Shown here piece after piece: positions 28,483-39,432 of a DNA stretch of 64,000 nt; position 1 is the first letter of the stretch, and each line of letters starts with the position of its first letter. Location: NCBI GenBank assembly GCA_015039315.1, contig WIDE01000012.1, forward strand, positions 253,731 through 317,730, given 5' to 3'. The notes beneath the pieces were generated by a model. The model was not told the DNA's origin and did not search any database. It was given only the letters and a program-made list of their open reading frames with translations. Source of the DNA: Clavulina sp. PMI_390. Taxonomy: Eukaryota; Basidiomycota; Agaricomycetes; Cantharellales; Hydnaceae. Position numbers and translations under genes: made by a program.

Positions 28483-29580
28483 ATGAACAGTTCTCGTCTG
28501 GCTCGTCACTCGCAGCGCTTTGTCTCTCCAATTCGCTCCTTTTCCTCGACTTCCTGTGCTCGTGCTGCCAATCCATGGCGAGATGATCTTCGGAACAAGA
28601 TTCGTTCCATTTCTACCCAAGGAACAGACACTGTAAAAGAGCGCACAAATGCTCTGGTCTTGAGAGCCTCTGCGAATATTGCCCAACTAGGTGCTAGGTT
28701 GAACGAGGTCACTGGGTATAAGGAAATAGAGGCGCTGAAGTCTGCTGTCTACGCTCGAGGTATGCACGTCACTTATGACTCTATCTATCCATTTGCTCCT
28801 AACTGACCTGCTTTGATTTGGACGTCGTTCCCTGGATGACGGCTTCAACTCATAGAGCAAGACATCAAAGATATCAGACGAGAAGCACGCGAAGCGAAGA
28901 AAGCATATGAGCAAGCTGTTGCAGAGCGCTCCAGCTGTCAACGCCAAGTGAACGACCTCCTCCAGCGCAAATCCTCGTGGAACTCCTCAGACGTCTCCCA
29001 GTTCACTACGCTCATTCAACAAGATCACGACCTAGAGCAGGCGGAGATCCGCGCAAAGGAACGAAGTGCCGCCGCTGAACAGCTCCTCGAGACGCAGTTC
29101 AACGAGCTTATGCGCGCGATCCTAAACCGGTATCACGAGGAACAAATCTGGAGCGACAAGATCCGCTCAGCGTCGACATATGGCCAGCTTGGTGCACTTG
29201 GGCTCAACTTGCTCGTATTCATTCTTGCAATCGTCGTGGTTGAGCCGTGGAAGCGCAAACGCCTCGGAGAAACGTTCGAGCAGCGCATGATTGTTCTAGA
29301 GCGCGAGAACCAAGCGCTAATGAAGGACGGGATGCAGAAGCTAGAAGAGCATTTCGAGAAGCAGGAGGAGATCTTGACGCGATTGGCAGCGATGTCGACG
29401 TTGACGCCCGTCGACCATTCACCAGCCCCTGCTCCTCCTTCGGACCAAAATAGCGCACCCGTTACTTTGGCTAGCTTAGAAGATGTGCTATCTGCGCAGT
29501 CACTTCGGGATGCAAGAGTCCTGTGGGCGATCGGTGGCACAATCGGGGGGAGTCTGATTACGTTTTTGCTGACGCGGTGA
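28483..29580 (+). CDS. SHE9: She9/Mdm33 family mitochondrial inner-membrane protein
   Basis: Two exons (28483-28759 and 28856-29580) give 333 residues. The N-terminus is Arg/Ser-rich without acidic residues (MNSSRLARHSQRFVSPIRSF), typical of a mitochondrial presequence. The middle is coiled coil (IKDIRREAREAKKAYEQAV, and on through VSQFTTLIQQDHDLEQAEI), then the family signature HEEQIWSDKIRSASTYG. A transmembrane helix (GALGLNLLVFILAIVVV) is followed by EPWKRKRLGETFE and a second coiled coil, and a second helix ends the protein (IGGTIGGSLITFLLTR). She9/Mdm33 forms inner-membrane complexes that affect cristae and mitochondrial shape. The in-frame ATG at 28459 would lengthen the presequence by 8 residues; 28483 gives the cleaner targeting peptide. 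It stands alone on this strand. Confidence 0.9.
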
Positions 29581-30771
29581 CGGATGCATCTCGTCATATA
29601 GTTGACGTAGAAGGTATATTCCCTCGCTGCTACTTTTTAATCATCACTTCTCGGCTGCTGACGTGTTGGCTCTGCCGATTTCGTTCGCAGGTAGCAGCCT
29701 AAGTTATTCTACATTATTCGGCATTAGCATTTACGCAATAATGATACACTAGACTTTCACATGTGCAACGTGTGATCTAAATGAGTCATCCAGCGCCATG
29801 GTCTCCCGCTTTTAATTTTAGTGCATTGTTCCTCATTCGACAGCTTCCCCACCTACCCTTGCGTTAGCCGACCTCGTCACTCGCATTGCGGCCTTCATCG
29901 ACCCGATTTCGGACACTGAAGAGAATATCACGAACGAAACGAAATGAAAACCTGGTCCTCAAGTACTGATCGTGTAGTGCTCTCAAATAGCAGCCTATTG
30001 TTCTAGGCTCGGGTGAACAGTAGACGCTATCTTCAGCGGCTGTGGGGACTGGAGTGGAAGTCACATGTAGTTCCGGACACTAAAAACCTGGACGCATACG
30101 AGGCCCTTCTTAGTAGTAGTTTGACAGGGCTGACTGCTTTGTTCTTAGTCGTTTGTGTTTTTCGTCAACAGGTTTGACTCAATGCTTACCAATGGACAGG
30201 TTCTTCCCACGGCCACTCTATTCATGGCTAAAAGTACATCATGGATTTCCTCGGTTCGCTTGGCTCCTTCCTCCATCGCAGTACGAGTCGTGTTGGCTAG
30301 CAAGAGATCTTGCGTCTATAAACGAAGGAATCTTGCTTCCACCTTGTTCCTGAAGAAGAGACGAGACGTTGTTGGCCTCGACCACTTTCAAGGTCACTCG
30401 ACGGCACCAGTTCCAGAGCTTGTGAAAACGGAATAGCAAACTTTCTAGGCATCTCGTCCTCTTCACTACTGTGATAAAATGGTGCCGGGTGGAGATCCAG
30501 TCACTGGTGGATCAAATTCGGTGTGTCTATCATTTCATTTCCATTGGTTTCGCCAGAACAGTTTCTTGTGGCCACTTATGGTGAACCCACGAACATCGAC
30601 GGGGCGACGCTGCTCAAGCACCTCTTCTTCACGTCCAAAACCCCATTATATTTTGTCGCTAGTCAAGTACGAAGCTCACTCCTCCCTTCAATACTGGTCG
30701 ATTACGTACCCTGTCGATCTTAGCCTGTCGAGGCCTCGACTGAGGTTAACTCCCAAAATTCAAGCTTTCAA
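29581..30771. other. Intergenic region upstream of MFS transporter 1
   Basis: No gene was recognised. A perfect palindrome TCGAGGCCTCGA lies at about 30728-30739, some 35 nt before the transporter ATG. A plus-strand open frame at 30155-30436 matches no family. Confidence 0.4.
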
Positions 30772-33260
30772 ATGCCACACTCTGTTCCCCAACCTCACCA
30801 GCCAGTCAGTTCTCGGACGGCTGTCGGCATTATCGCGGCATGCACGTTAGCTATGATGAACAACATTGGAAGCGGGCCTGCAATGGCAGTTGCTCTCCCA
30901 GATATTGGGGCAGACCTCAATATTGCAGCTGGGAATCTTCAATGGATCGTTTCGGCCTATGCCTTGACCTCGGTAAGTAATCTTATTTCCTTCAGAGTTT
31001 CATCGACGTCGGATTTATCGGCCCTTCGATACTCAACTCCACCTATGTGCCAATATTTCCGTCATATTTCGTGCTCATTGTCAATCCCACATCGTTAATG
31101 GCCAATCCTACCGCCGCTCCTAAAACCTATACCCACACCTACAGGGATGCTTCCTCCTGCTATTCGGGAGGCTTGCTGACCTCTATGGGCGACGCACCTT
31201 GTTCCTCTTTGGATCTTTATGGATGGCGGTCTGGGCCCTCGGCTGTGGTTTTGCCCAGTCTGAGAAGGGTATTGACGTGATGCGCGGGCTGCAAGGCCTT
31301 GGGCCTGCCGCGGCGATCCCTGCCAGTTTGGGCATCTTGGCTCAAAGCTTCAAGCTCGGCAGCATGCGACGCACCGTCGCGTTCGCAACTTTCAGCAGTG
31401 GAGCGCCAATTGGTGCTGCAATCTACAACGTCGTCGCGAGTGTCTTAACTCAGTACACTGGGTGAGTCAACTATTCGACACGTTGATTCTCGGTTGTCAT
31501 TCACTAAGAGACACTTCAGCAAAACGTGGAGATCGGCGTTTTACTTCCAGGCTGGTATGGCCGTCCTCGCCGCTGTGCTAGCTATCATCTTTATTGCTCC
31601 GGACACGCATCACCTCGCGCTCTCGGCGCAAGATCGCCGCGTCGACTGGATTGGAGCAGCTCTTATCACATGCGGGCTCGTCCTCCTCACCTTCTCCGTT
31701 GGGGATGGTGAAACTGCAACACCGAGCCAATGGAAGTCGGCATACATCATCGTGCTCCTCATCCTGAGTGTGATACTTCTCGTCGCATTCGTCGCGTGGG
31801 AGTATCATCTAGCAGGGTGGTCTGTTGATGACCAAGAAGGCGATGACACGTCCACTCAAGATGAGAAGGAGGAGGTTAGGGAGACGGCGAGTGCACGATG
31901 GGCTATTCCCATCCTGGAACCTGGCCAGGGACCGCCCCCACTCCTTCGCTTGTCTATCTTCCGTCGAGCCCATGGGAAGCTCGGGGTTATGGTCTCGTTG
32001 GCATTCTTCGTTTGGGCAGGATTTAGCGGATGGAATCTCTACGCGGTTGTACGTCCATCTTTCATCGCAGAATTTTATCCCTGAAAGCTAACTCCAGTCT
32101 CTTTCGGTTCTTTGGCTGGCCCAAACAGCTATAGTAAGTTACCCAAAATATCTGACCTTCCAAATAGTGTCCAGAACGCTGACAGATAACCTCCAGCTAC
32201 CAAACATATCTGGGACTGGATCCCGTGAGCAGCTCCTTTGTTCACGCACCTTCTTGAAACACCTTCATGTACTGACACCAACTATGTCCCATGTGGTAGG
32301 TTCATCAAATGATTCGTATGCTTCCGATGTCTGTGACTGGGGTGCTATGCAACGTCGTGGGTATGTCTGACAACCATGCGGCTCATCAGTCCTTCGTAAT
32401 GTTTCTGTTGCTAATCATACGTCTCTGCTCGTTCATACATAGTTGCTCTCGCCGTCGCCCATGTTCCAGGAATTATCCTTGTCGGTGAGCAAGAGGGTTC
32501 CATTCATGAGATCTCGTAAAGGGACAGAATTTGACTATTCATATCTTCTCTATCAAAGTCATCGGCTGCATCATGACAGGAATCGCCCCATTGCTGTTCG
32601 CTGTGATTCAGGTTGACTCGCCCTATTGGGCCTTTGGCTTCCCAGCTGCCATCGTAGCTGTCTTCGGTGCCGATTTGTGAGCATTTCTTTCATTCATGAC
32701 CACCTTCCGTGTCCGACAACGTTGAGTTTACCTTCTGCTGCTGTAGCATCTTCGCGGGCGGCTCCCTCTTCGTCGCCAAGGTCGCAAGACATCACGAGCA
32801 GAGTCTTGCTGGTGGATTATTTAATACCATGACTCAAGTACGTGTGGCCCGACCCTCGCCTTCCTTTCCATCCCTGTCACGGCCCAACAACCGACCCTGA
32901 CTGTCCAATCTTTTCCACTAGATCGGGACATCCATCGGCCTGTCGATATCCTCGATCGTACTCGATAAGCAAATAGTCAAAAAGGCCAGCGAAATGGGCA
33001 TTTCGCTTCCATCGGGAGGTGCAGCAGCCGACAATGCTCCCAAAGAAGCATTGCTATCTGGTTACCGCGCTGCACAGTGGCTATGTTTTGCATACGTCAT
33101 GACAGGCTTATTCATGGCCGTGGTATTCTTGAGAGACATCGGTGTTATCGCGAAGAAGGAGAAGCCGACAGTAGTTGCAGATGGGGAGTCCGCACCTGCT
33201 TCGGGCCAGATTGCCGAAGGCCAACAGACGACCCTGGACGATGAGAAGGAAAAGATCTAA
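30772..33260 (+). CDS. MFS transporter 1 (14-helix drug:H+ antiporter type)
   Basis: It starts MPHSVPQPHQPVSS, followed by helix 1 (VGIIAACTLAMMNNIG), the ALPDIGADL/LQWIVSAYALTS stretch and the MFS motif A, GRLADLYGRRT. RGLQGLGPAAAIPASLGIL corresponds to motif C, and a long cytosolic loop separates the halves. The second half contains YYQTYLGLDP, HQMIRMLPMSVTG and SLAGGLFNTMTQIGTSIGLS, and a charged tail ends DEKEKI. The pattern fits the 14-helix fungal drug:H+ antiporter branch; the substrate is unknown. About nine introns are present. Keeping the frame between LYAV and YYQTY requires a 5-nt exon at 32129-32133. It is in tandem with a close paralogue 700 bp downstream. Paralogue 2 has an extra 5' exon; none was found here. 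Confidence 0.88.
32129..32133 (+). other. Predicted 5-nt micro-exon of MFS transporter 1
   Basis: The preceding exon ends in phase 0 at 32048 (LYAV) and the following one starts at 32197 with one unpaired base before TAC-CAA. CTATA, flanked by CAG and GTAAGT, supplies exactly the missing bases and gives VLYYQTYLGL. The introns would be 80 and 63 nt. Confidence 0.6.
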
Positions 33261-33947
33261 AAGCGGAAAACCGTCGGGATTCCTGTATATGTAGATTAAG
33301 GCCGGCATTGGTCGACACTCTTTATATCCATAGACTAGTTACGATTGAAGTATCCAACTACCTCCACCTTTGGGCCCGTGGGAAGTCTGCACTGAACACT
33401 GTTCCACTCGGAGAGTCAGCTCACGACCACTACAGCGACCCGTTGTAGCGCGCTCCCAGTGTCCAAAGTATCCAGAATATGATCAGCCGAAACCACTCTG
33501 CCTCCCACTACTAGGAATGCCTATCAATACTTCCGATGAGACCTATATCACCACCAGCACTGCTGGCACCAAGCGCCTCGTCCTGCGACTGAGCTCGCTG
33601 TAACTTACTCCAGAAACAATAACCAAGCTTTCACTATGGGATCAGCATGACTCAGTTGGCTCGGGCCTCGATAAGACCTCGAAGGATCTCTCTCCAAAGC
33701 TTTCCTCGGTAACAATATGATGGACATTACATTGTATGTATGGTTCCCACACACGGGCTAAAGTTTATCCTGCAAAAGGCCCACTTGAACTTTCGCTCAT
33801 CCCCAGGTGGTGCAGCGCTCCTGATCACGACAAACGACCCATCGCATAGTCTACGGAGTTGTTTGAGGCTCCTCTACGATTCAGGTTACGACAGTACCTG
33901 GCTCCTGTTTGTTCCAAATACACATTTCCACTCTTGGGACAATAGTT
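33261..33947. other. Spacer between the two MFS genes
   Basis: 3' flank of transporter 1 and promoter of transporter 2. No gene was recognised; the open frames are short and without motifs. Confidence 0.45.
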
Positions 33948-36641
33948 ATGGCGTCTGATAAGGAGAATAATATGGAAATTTCGAATTCGGTATGTGCTTA
34001 CTTCTCTGCGCTTTTGACACACCTCCACACGGTCACTTCGCAGTGCATCCATCCTTCGGCCTACCCCATATCACGCCTGCGTTTGCTCCAGTCCCATCCA
34101 TTTTGTCCCTAAAACGCATGGCGATCTCCTAGAGGCTAATATGATTTTCCGTCTTTCCCTTTTCTATTACTATTAGCAGACAGATGGAGTCGTAGAATTA
34201 GACTCTCAAATACGTCCCGTCTTGCAAGCCAATCAGCCGTTGAGTTTCAGAACTTCCGTAGGGATTATCACAGCATGCACGCTCGCGATGATCAACAATA
34301 TCGGATGTGGCCCTGCGATGGGCGTCACCTTGCCAAGTATTGGTGCAGACCTTGGCTTTGCAGCAGCCAAGTTGCAATGGGTCGTGTCAGCTTATTCTTT
34401 GACCTCGGTAAGCCTCATCACACAAAACTCCCAATACTATGTGGCTTGCCATTCTTGGAGCTACACTCCTCGATATGTTCCCTATATGTGGTATCTCTTC
34501 GGGCCCACACAGTTGCACGTTTTCCGTCTTCCGGTTTGATTTGGGACACTGCTCGATCGGGTACTAATCATTCTTCTCTCTCTATTGTATTCCAGGGGTG
34601 TTTTGTCCTTCTATTCGGCAGGATCGCTGATCTATATGGGCGGCGTACCCTTTTCCTATGTGGCTGTGGATGGGTAGCTATCTGGGCTTTGGGTTGCGGG
34701 TTTGTGCAGTCCAAGGAGGGTATCGCAGTGATGCGTGGCCTACAGGGGCTTGGTCCTGCCGCAGCTATCCCTGCGAGCCTGGGTATCCTGGCGCAGAGCT
34801 TTCAGCGAGGCAGCACCCGACGCACGCTTGCGTTTGCGACCTTTGCTAGCGGCGCCCCCATGGGCGCTGCCGTGTATAACGTTGCGGGGAGCCTGCTCAC
34901 GCAATATACACAGTCAGTTATATCGCTTGTTTCTGGACCAACGTTCATGTTGACACATCAAGGTCTCTGGCTCTATATTCGATAGGAAATCATGGAGATC
35001 AGTGTTCTACTTCCAAGCTGGGATGGCCACCCTTGCCGCTACACTCGCTTTGATCTTTATCGCCCCAGACACCCATCATCTTGCACTATCAGCCCAAGAT
35101 CGACGTGTCGACTGGGTCGGAGCGGCGTTGATCACGTCTGGCCTGGTTCTTCTCACATTCTCTCTTGGTGATGGCGAGACTGCGACGCCGAGCCAGTGGA
35201 AATCAGGCTATATCATTGCGCTCCTGATAGTCGGGATCCTTCTGTTAATCACGTTTGTGGCGTGGGAGTACCATTTGGCGGGCTGGAGCGTTGATGACCA
35301 AGAGGCTGATAATGCCTCAAGCCAAGAGGTAAAAGAGGAAGCAAAGTTCCTTGCTAAATGGTATATCCCTATCTTGGACCCCGGCCAAGGGCCTCCTCCC
35401 CTTCTCCGTCTGTCGATTGTTCGGAGAGCTCATGGGAAGTTGGGAGTCATGGTCTGTGTGGCATTCTTCGTATGGGCGTGTATGAGTGGATGGTCCTTGT
35501 ATGCTGTGGTACGTTGATGGTTTAGTTCATCTTCCCACAATCCTCGATCGCTTCACTGGCTCACTTAAGAATCCTTCATCGCTCAACAGCTCTAGTAAGC
35601 CCTATCACAGATAGCACCGTGTTGCAGTGTTCCTCACCTAGGAGGTTGTCTTTCCTAGCTATCAGACGTACCTCGGGCTCAATCCGGTAAGTCGCTGCCA
35701 TATTTTACTCAGCACTCATCCATGTTTATTTAACCACGATTTATCTCTAGGTTCACCAAATGATTCGTATGCTCCCAATGAATGTCACTGGGGTTACATG
35801 CAATGTGGTTGGTAAGTATGGCGATCAGCTTTTATCAATTGCTGCTTCTTATATTGTTTCGGCATTAGTTGCTCTTGCTGTCGCTCGGATTCCCGGTATC
35901 ATTCTCATCGGTGAGTTCAACTTGCGTTGAGCGGACCCAAACTTCTTCCCTGATTATGCACACTCTTTTAGTCACGGGATGCATAGTGACAGGGATCGCG
36001 CCACTCCTATTCGCCGTAATCCAAGTTGATGCACCATACTGGGCGTTTGGATTTCCTGCTGCTATCGTATCCGTCGTCGGTGCAGACTTGTAGGTCTTTG
36101 ACATTCTCGATGGTTTATGTTCTCGTACGAATGAATGGGCTGAATGGGCCGTCCACTCGCTCAGCATTTTTGCCAGCGGGTCTCTCTTTGTTGCGAAGGT
36201 TGCAAAGCCCCACGAGCAGAGTCTTGCTGGAGGACTGTTCAACACACTCACTCAGGTATGTTATAAATCATTGCCCTCATCTCCATTCTCGTTCCTCATG
36301 ATGTGTGACTTCCCTTCGGATTCTAGCTTGGTACTTCGATCGGGCTTTCGATATCCTCAATTGTTCTTGACAAAGAGATTGTCAAGAAAGCGAAGTCGAT
36401 GGGCGTATCGCTCCCTTCTGGAGGAGCGGCAGCGAATAACGCACCTAAAGAAGCACTTCTATCGGGCTATCGAGCTGTTCAGTGGCTCTTTTTCGCTTAC
36501 GCCATGACGGGAGCATTTATTGCTATAGTCTTCTTGAGAGACATCGGCGTGATCGCAAGGAAAGAAACTCCCACCAAGGAAAACGATAGAGATATCGGAA
36601 TCAAAGAGAACGGTATCAAGAAGCATATGATAGATCCCTAG
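33948..36641 (+). CDS. MFS transporter 2 (tandem paralogue of transporter 1)
   Basis: A 42-nt first exon (MASDKENNMEISNS, 33948-33989) joins in phase 0 to 34180 (TDGVVELDSQIRPVLQ). The rest follows transporter 1 almost step for step: SVGIITACTLAMINNIG, motif A GRIADLYGRRT, RGLQGLGPAAAIP, FIAPDTHHLALSAQDRR, AWEYHLAGWSVDDQ, VHQMIRMLPMNVTG, SLAGGLFNTLTQLGTSIGLS, and the tail ending KKHMIDP. The predicted topology is 14 helices with a proton-coupled export role; the substrate is unknown. Intron positions match transporter 1, including a 5-nt micro-exon at 35590-35594. Its stop lies only 34 nt from the stop of the convergent MYND gene M1, so the 3' UTRs must overlap. Confidence 0.88.
35590..35594 (+). 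other. Predicted 5-nt micro-exon of MFS transporter 2
   Basis: CTCTA between CAG and GTAAGC joins the exon ending at 35508 (LYAV) to the one starting at 35660, giving VLYYQTYLGL as in transporter 1. The introns would be 81 and 65 nt. Confidence 0.6.
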
Positions 36642-36675
36642 CTACAATATGACAGCAGCACTAGTATTGGTGTCC

Positions 36676-38455
36676 CTATGTTTTGGGCTTTGGAGTCGCG
36701 TTTTTACATTGGGGCTTATGGCGCTTCCAATCCCTAGTTAGCGGGGTCCGAACTGTTAGATAGTGATCGCTACCTTCAAAATTTCACAGCATACTGACGA
36801 TTTTTGACATTCACGGGAACAATAACGTTCCTCTGCACAGCCGGCGCACCGAAGGCCGGCAGCTTCAGTTGACTCGCAAAGAGGGTTGGAGCAGTATGTT
36901 TCAGCGCCCTTCATCCACAGTTTTACCTCGGGGTCAGTCTCAGGAGCGCCAAATCTCCAGCCTTGGCGGATATCTCGAGATATCTCCACATTTCGGTCCA
37001 TCCGGCGCTGTACCACCAGCCACTGGTGACCCAACTTTTTAAGCAATTGAAGCTCTCCCGCAGCTTGGGAAACATCGAGGAGAGTTTGGATGATTCTTGG
37101 CACCTGAACCGCTAGATTATCCTGTAAGCGATAGTCGCCGTCATCAAATATTGTGCTAGCTCACCGCTGATGTTGTCCCAGGAATACAGAGCGATGCGCT
37201 CCAAGAGGAAGATAATCCCTCCATCAACTAACTCTATCAACATTCCATTGTCCTCAATAGAGGCTTTGACGCAGACAAACCAAGAGTGAACGATACGCAT
37301 GATGTGATGTGGATCAGTTTCCGAGAACTCGGAGTTCTCTTTTAGGAAAGTGCGAAGGAAGGAAAGTGAATGGCTGACGTAGTGATGCTGCTTTGCCATC
37401 GTGAGGATGCTATTGGAGAGGTTGGGGACAACCAGTTCCGCAAGGAACTCGTACTCTTGAAATCGTGTATAGGTGGTGGAGGTATATGCTATCTCAAGAC
37501 TGTCTTGAAAGACCGTCTCGGCCGGTAGTCCCGTGATCTCGGTAATTGGCAGCTTGTTAGCTGTATTAGTGACTGGTTGAGAAGAAACTTGCGCCATAAC
37601 CGCCACCACGAGTTCGAGGAGGGCTGAAGATCGCACAACAGCATCGATTGTCGAAGCTTTACTGCTATATTCGTTCCCATGGGCACGAATCATTGATGCG
37701 ATGGGACGCCGGGTGAGAATTACAAACTTCAGAATTGCCTCATGCACCGTACGCCTGGAAGAAAAGATCCAGTGACCACTTAAGACATGCAATGGTGCGA
37801 AGAAACTCACGGAAGATATGGAGTTGATAAAGAATAGTCGGAGTTCCTAAGGTAAGCGAGGGGCGCTATTATATCAAGGCATTTGGATCGTTGGATGTCA
37901 AGCAAGTCGTCATTATCAGTCGGAGTAGGGTTCGACAGGGGATGGAAGTGCGCCAGAGTGGACAGAAACGCTAGTAAACGTATCACAAAGGTCTCCGTCA
38001 CGTTAGCGCTAAGAGCATCTCGGACCGTCGGATCCTCTCCACATGGATGCACTAGGGATGCGAAATTGGCAAGAGTGATCAAAAGATGATTACTACGCGA
38101 AAACTTCGGAGCAGGAGCTGTCAGATCTTCGAACTAGCACTACGTCCAGATCACTCACCGGTAATGCAAACCGAGCTACTGCGATGAATAACGATCCTCC
38201 CGAAAGAAGCTCCTCCATCACAAGCTCCAACAATGTCAAGAGATCGTCCAGGACCCCGACAGATACCCATGCAGCAACTTTTTTTCTCTGTGCGGCATTG
38301 AGTGCAAAACTCCTCGCCGAGAACTGGCGTGTTATTGCATTCCATCGTGAGTTAAGTTCTGAGGGTGATATTGTACTGGCGTGGACGTCGTCGATATCAC
38401 CCGAAGCTTTGAGAGCTTTTAGCAATATGGGATAGTTCAGGACCGAGTTATTCAT
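36676..38455 (-). CDS. MYND-type zinc-finger protein M1
   Basis: First of five tandem paralogues on this strand. The start MNNSVLNYPILLKALKASGD lines up with the starts of the others. The N-terminal 400 or so residues are helical and unlike any family I recognise; they include SRWNAI, QRKKVAAWVSVGVLDDLL, TDNDDLLDIQRSKCLDI, LPITEITGLPAETVF and GGIIFLLERIALYSWD. At the C-terminus is a MYND zinc finger, YCSNPLCESTEAAGLRC then CAEERYCSRECQKS. It is finished by a separate last exon (DWKRHKPQCKNATPKPKT) that supplies the final His and Cys, joined across an intron at about 36733-36802. MYND fingers bind proline-rich partners; many fungal ones have no known role. Introns are short (50-70 nt). Confidence 0.8.
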
Positions 38456-39044
38456 CAGGACAGAATTGTGAGCGGCCGAATCAACAAAGAATGAAGGATG
38501 GCCCGGATTCAGGCTGTGGCATCGCGTGGGAACGAATCTTCTCAGCTGCGGGCCCGCCCATACTGATGATGATGGCTCATTGTGAACAGCATTTTTGTCA
38601 AAACTGACAAAGGGGATGTGACCTGAATATGAGAATCCGCTTGTCTGTGATTACGTCGGATGTGTATTGAGATCCCACAAATACATTGTGCCTGGGCGAT
38701 TGACCCTCACTGGCGTAGTCGATCAAGAGGGATGACTGCGGATCCTTTCCTCGTACCACATAATCGTCCTGACTGACATTGTAAAGGGTTTATGATACTT
38801 TCGGTCACTAGTAAAACTGGTAAAAAAAATCAGTGAGTTTCTAGTGCTAATTTGCCAGATTGTTTAGGCTACTGAAGATCTCTAACATCCTTCAGAGCAA
38901 TCCTGCTACTCAACAAAGGCTGCGCATCGGAGCTTGATGGATTCAGCCGGCCTAAATTCATGTTTAAGGCAGGGTCAATCTGGGATTCTTCATGGATGAT
39001 CGTACTGAGAGGTTCATGTGCGGCACACTCAGCATCTGCATACT
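38456..39044. other. Spacer upstream of M1
   Basis: Promoter of M1 on the minus strand and the upstream flank of the decayed MFS fragment. No gene was recognised. Confidence 0.4.
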
Positions 39045-39240
39045 GTCAAGAAAGCAAAATCGATCGCAATATCTCTTCTTTTAGGAGGCTCAGAAGCTAG
39101 CAATAAAACTCAAGAGGCACTTCTCTCGGAATACCGAGCTATACCATGGCTCTTTTCGCTTATTCCATGACTAGACAAATCATGTTGGGGCGGTGGTGTT
39201 CTTGAGAGACATTGGAGTGACTTCCAGGAAACATAGCCCA
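39045..39240 (+). pseudogene. Decayed C-terminal fragment of a third MFS transporter
   Basis: The DNA aligns with the last exon of transporter 2 (from about 36380): VKKAKSIAIS, then a degraded GGS-ASNKTQEALLSEYRAI-WLF, then VVFLRDIGV-SRK. One T is missing in the WLFF codons, which shifts the frame to a stop, and further small gaps follow. Upstream exons are absent. It lies tail-to-tail with MYND gene M2, just as intact transporter 2 lies with M1. Confidence 0.8.
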
Positions 39241-39432
39241 GTCTGCAGCGGCGAAAGGCAAGGGGATTCAACAGGGTATAATGAATATAGGGTTTTTTTT
39301 CGTCTGAATGTGAGAAATAGAGATGGGCACGAATACTCGATGCCTCTTTGCTATCGGAGTCATTGGATGAAGATGGAAGTTTAGGGTACGACATAGGCCA
39401 TTACAGCTATATTAAGCGCGTAATATTCTCTA

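Noticed and set aside
30153..30436. Plus-strand frames of 66 and 93 codons upstream of MFS transporter 1
   Set aside because: They overlap in two phases, lack motifs and have no counterpart upstream of MFS transporter 2.
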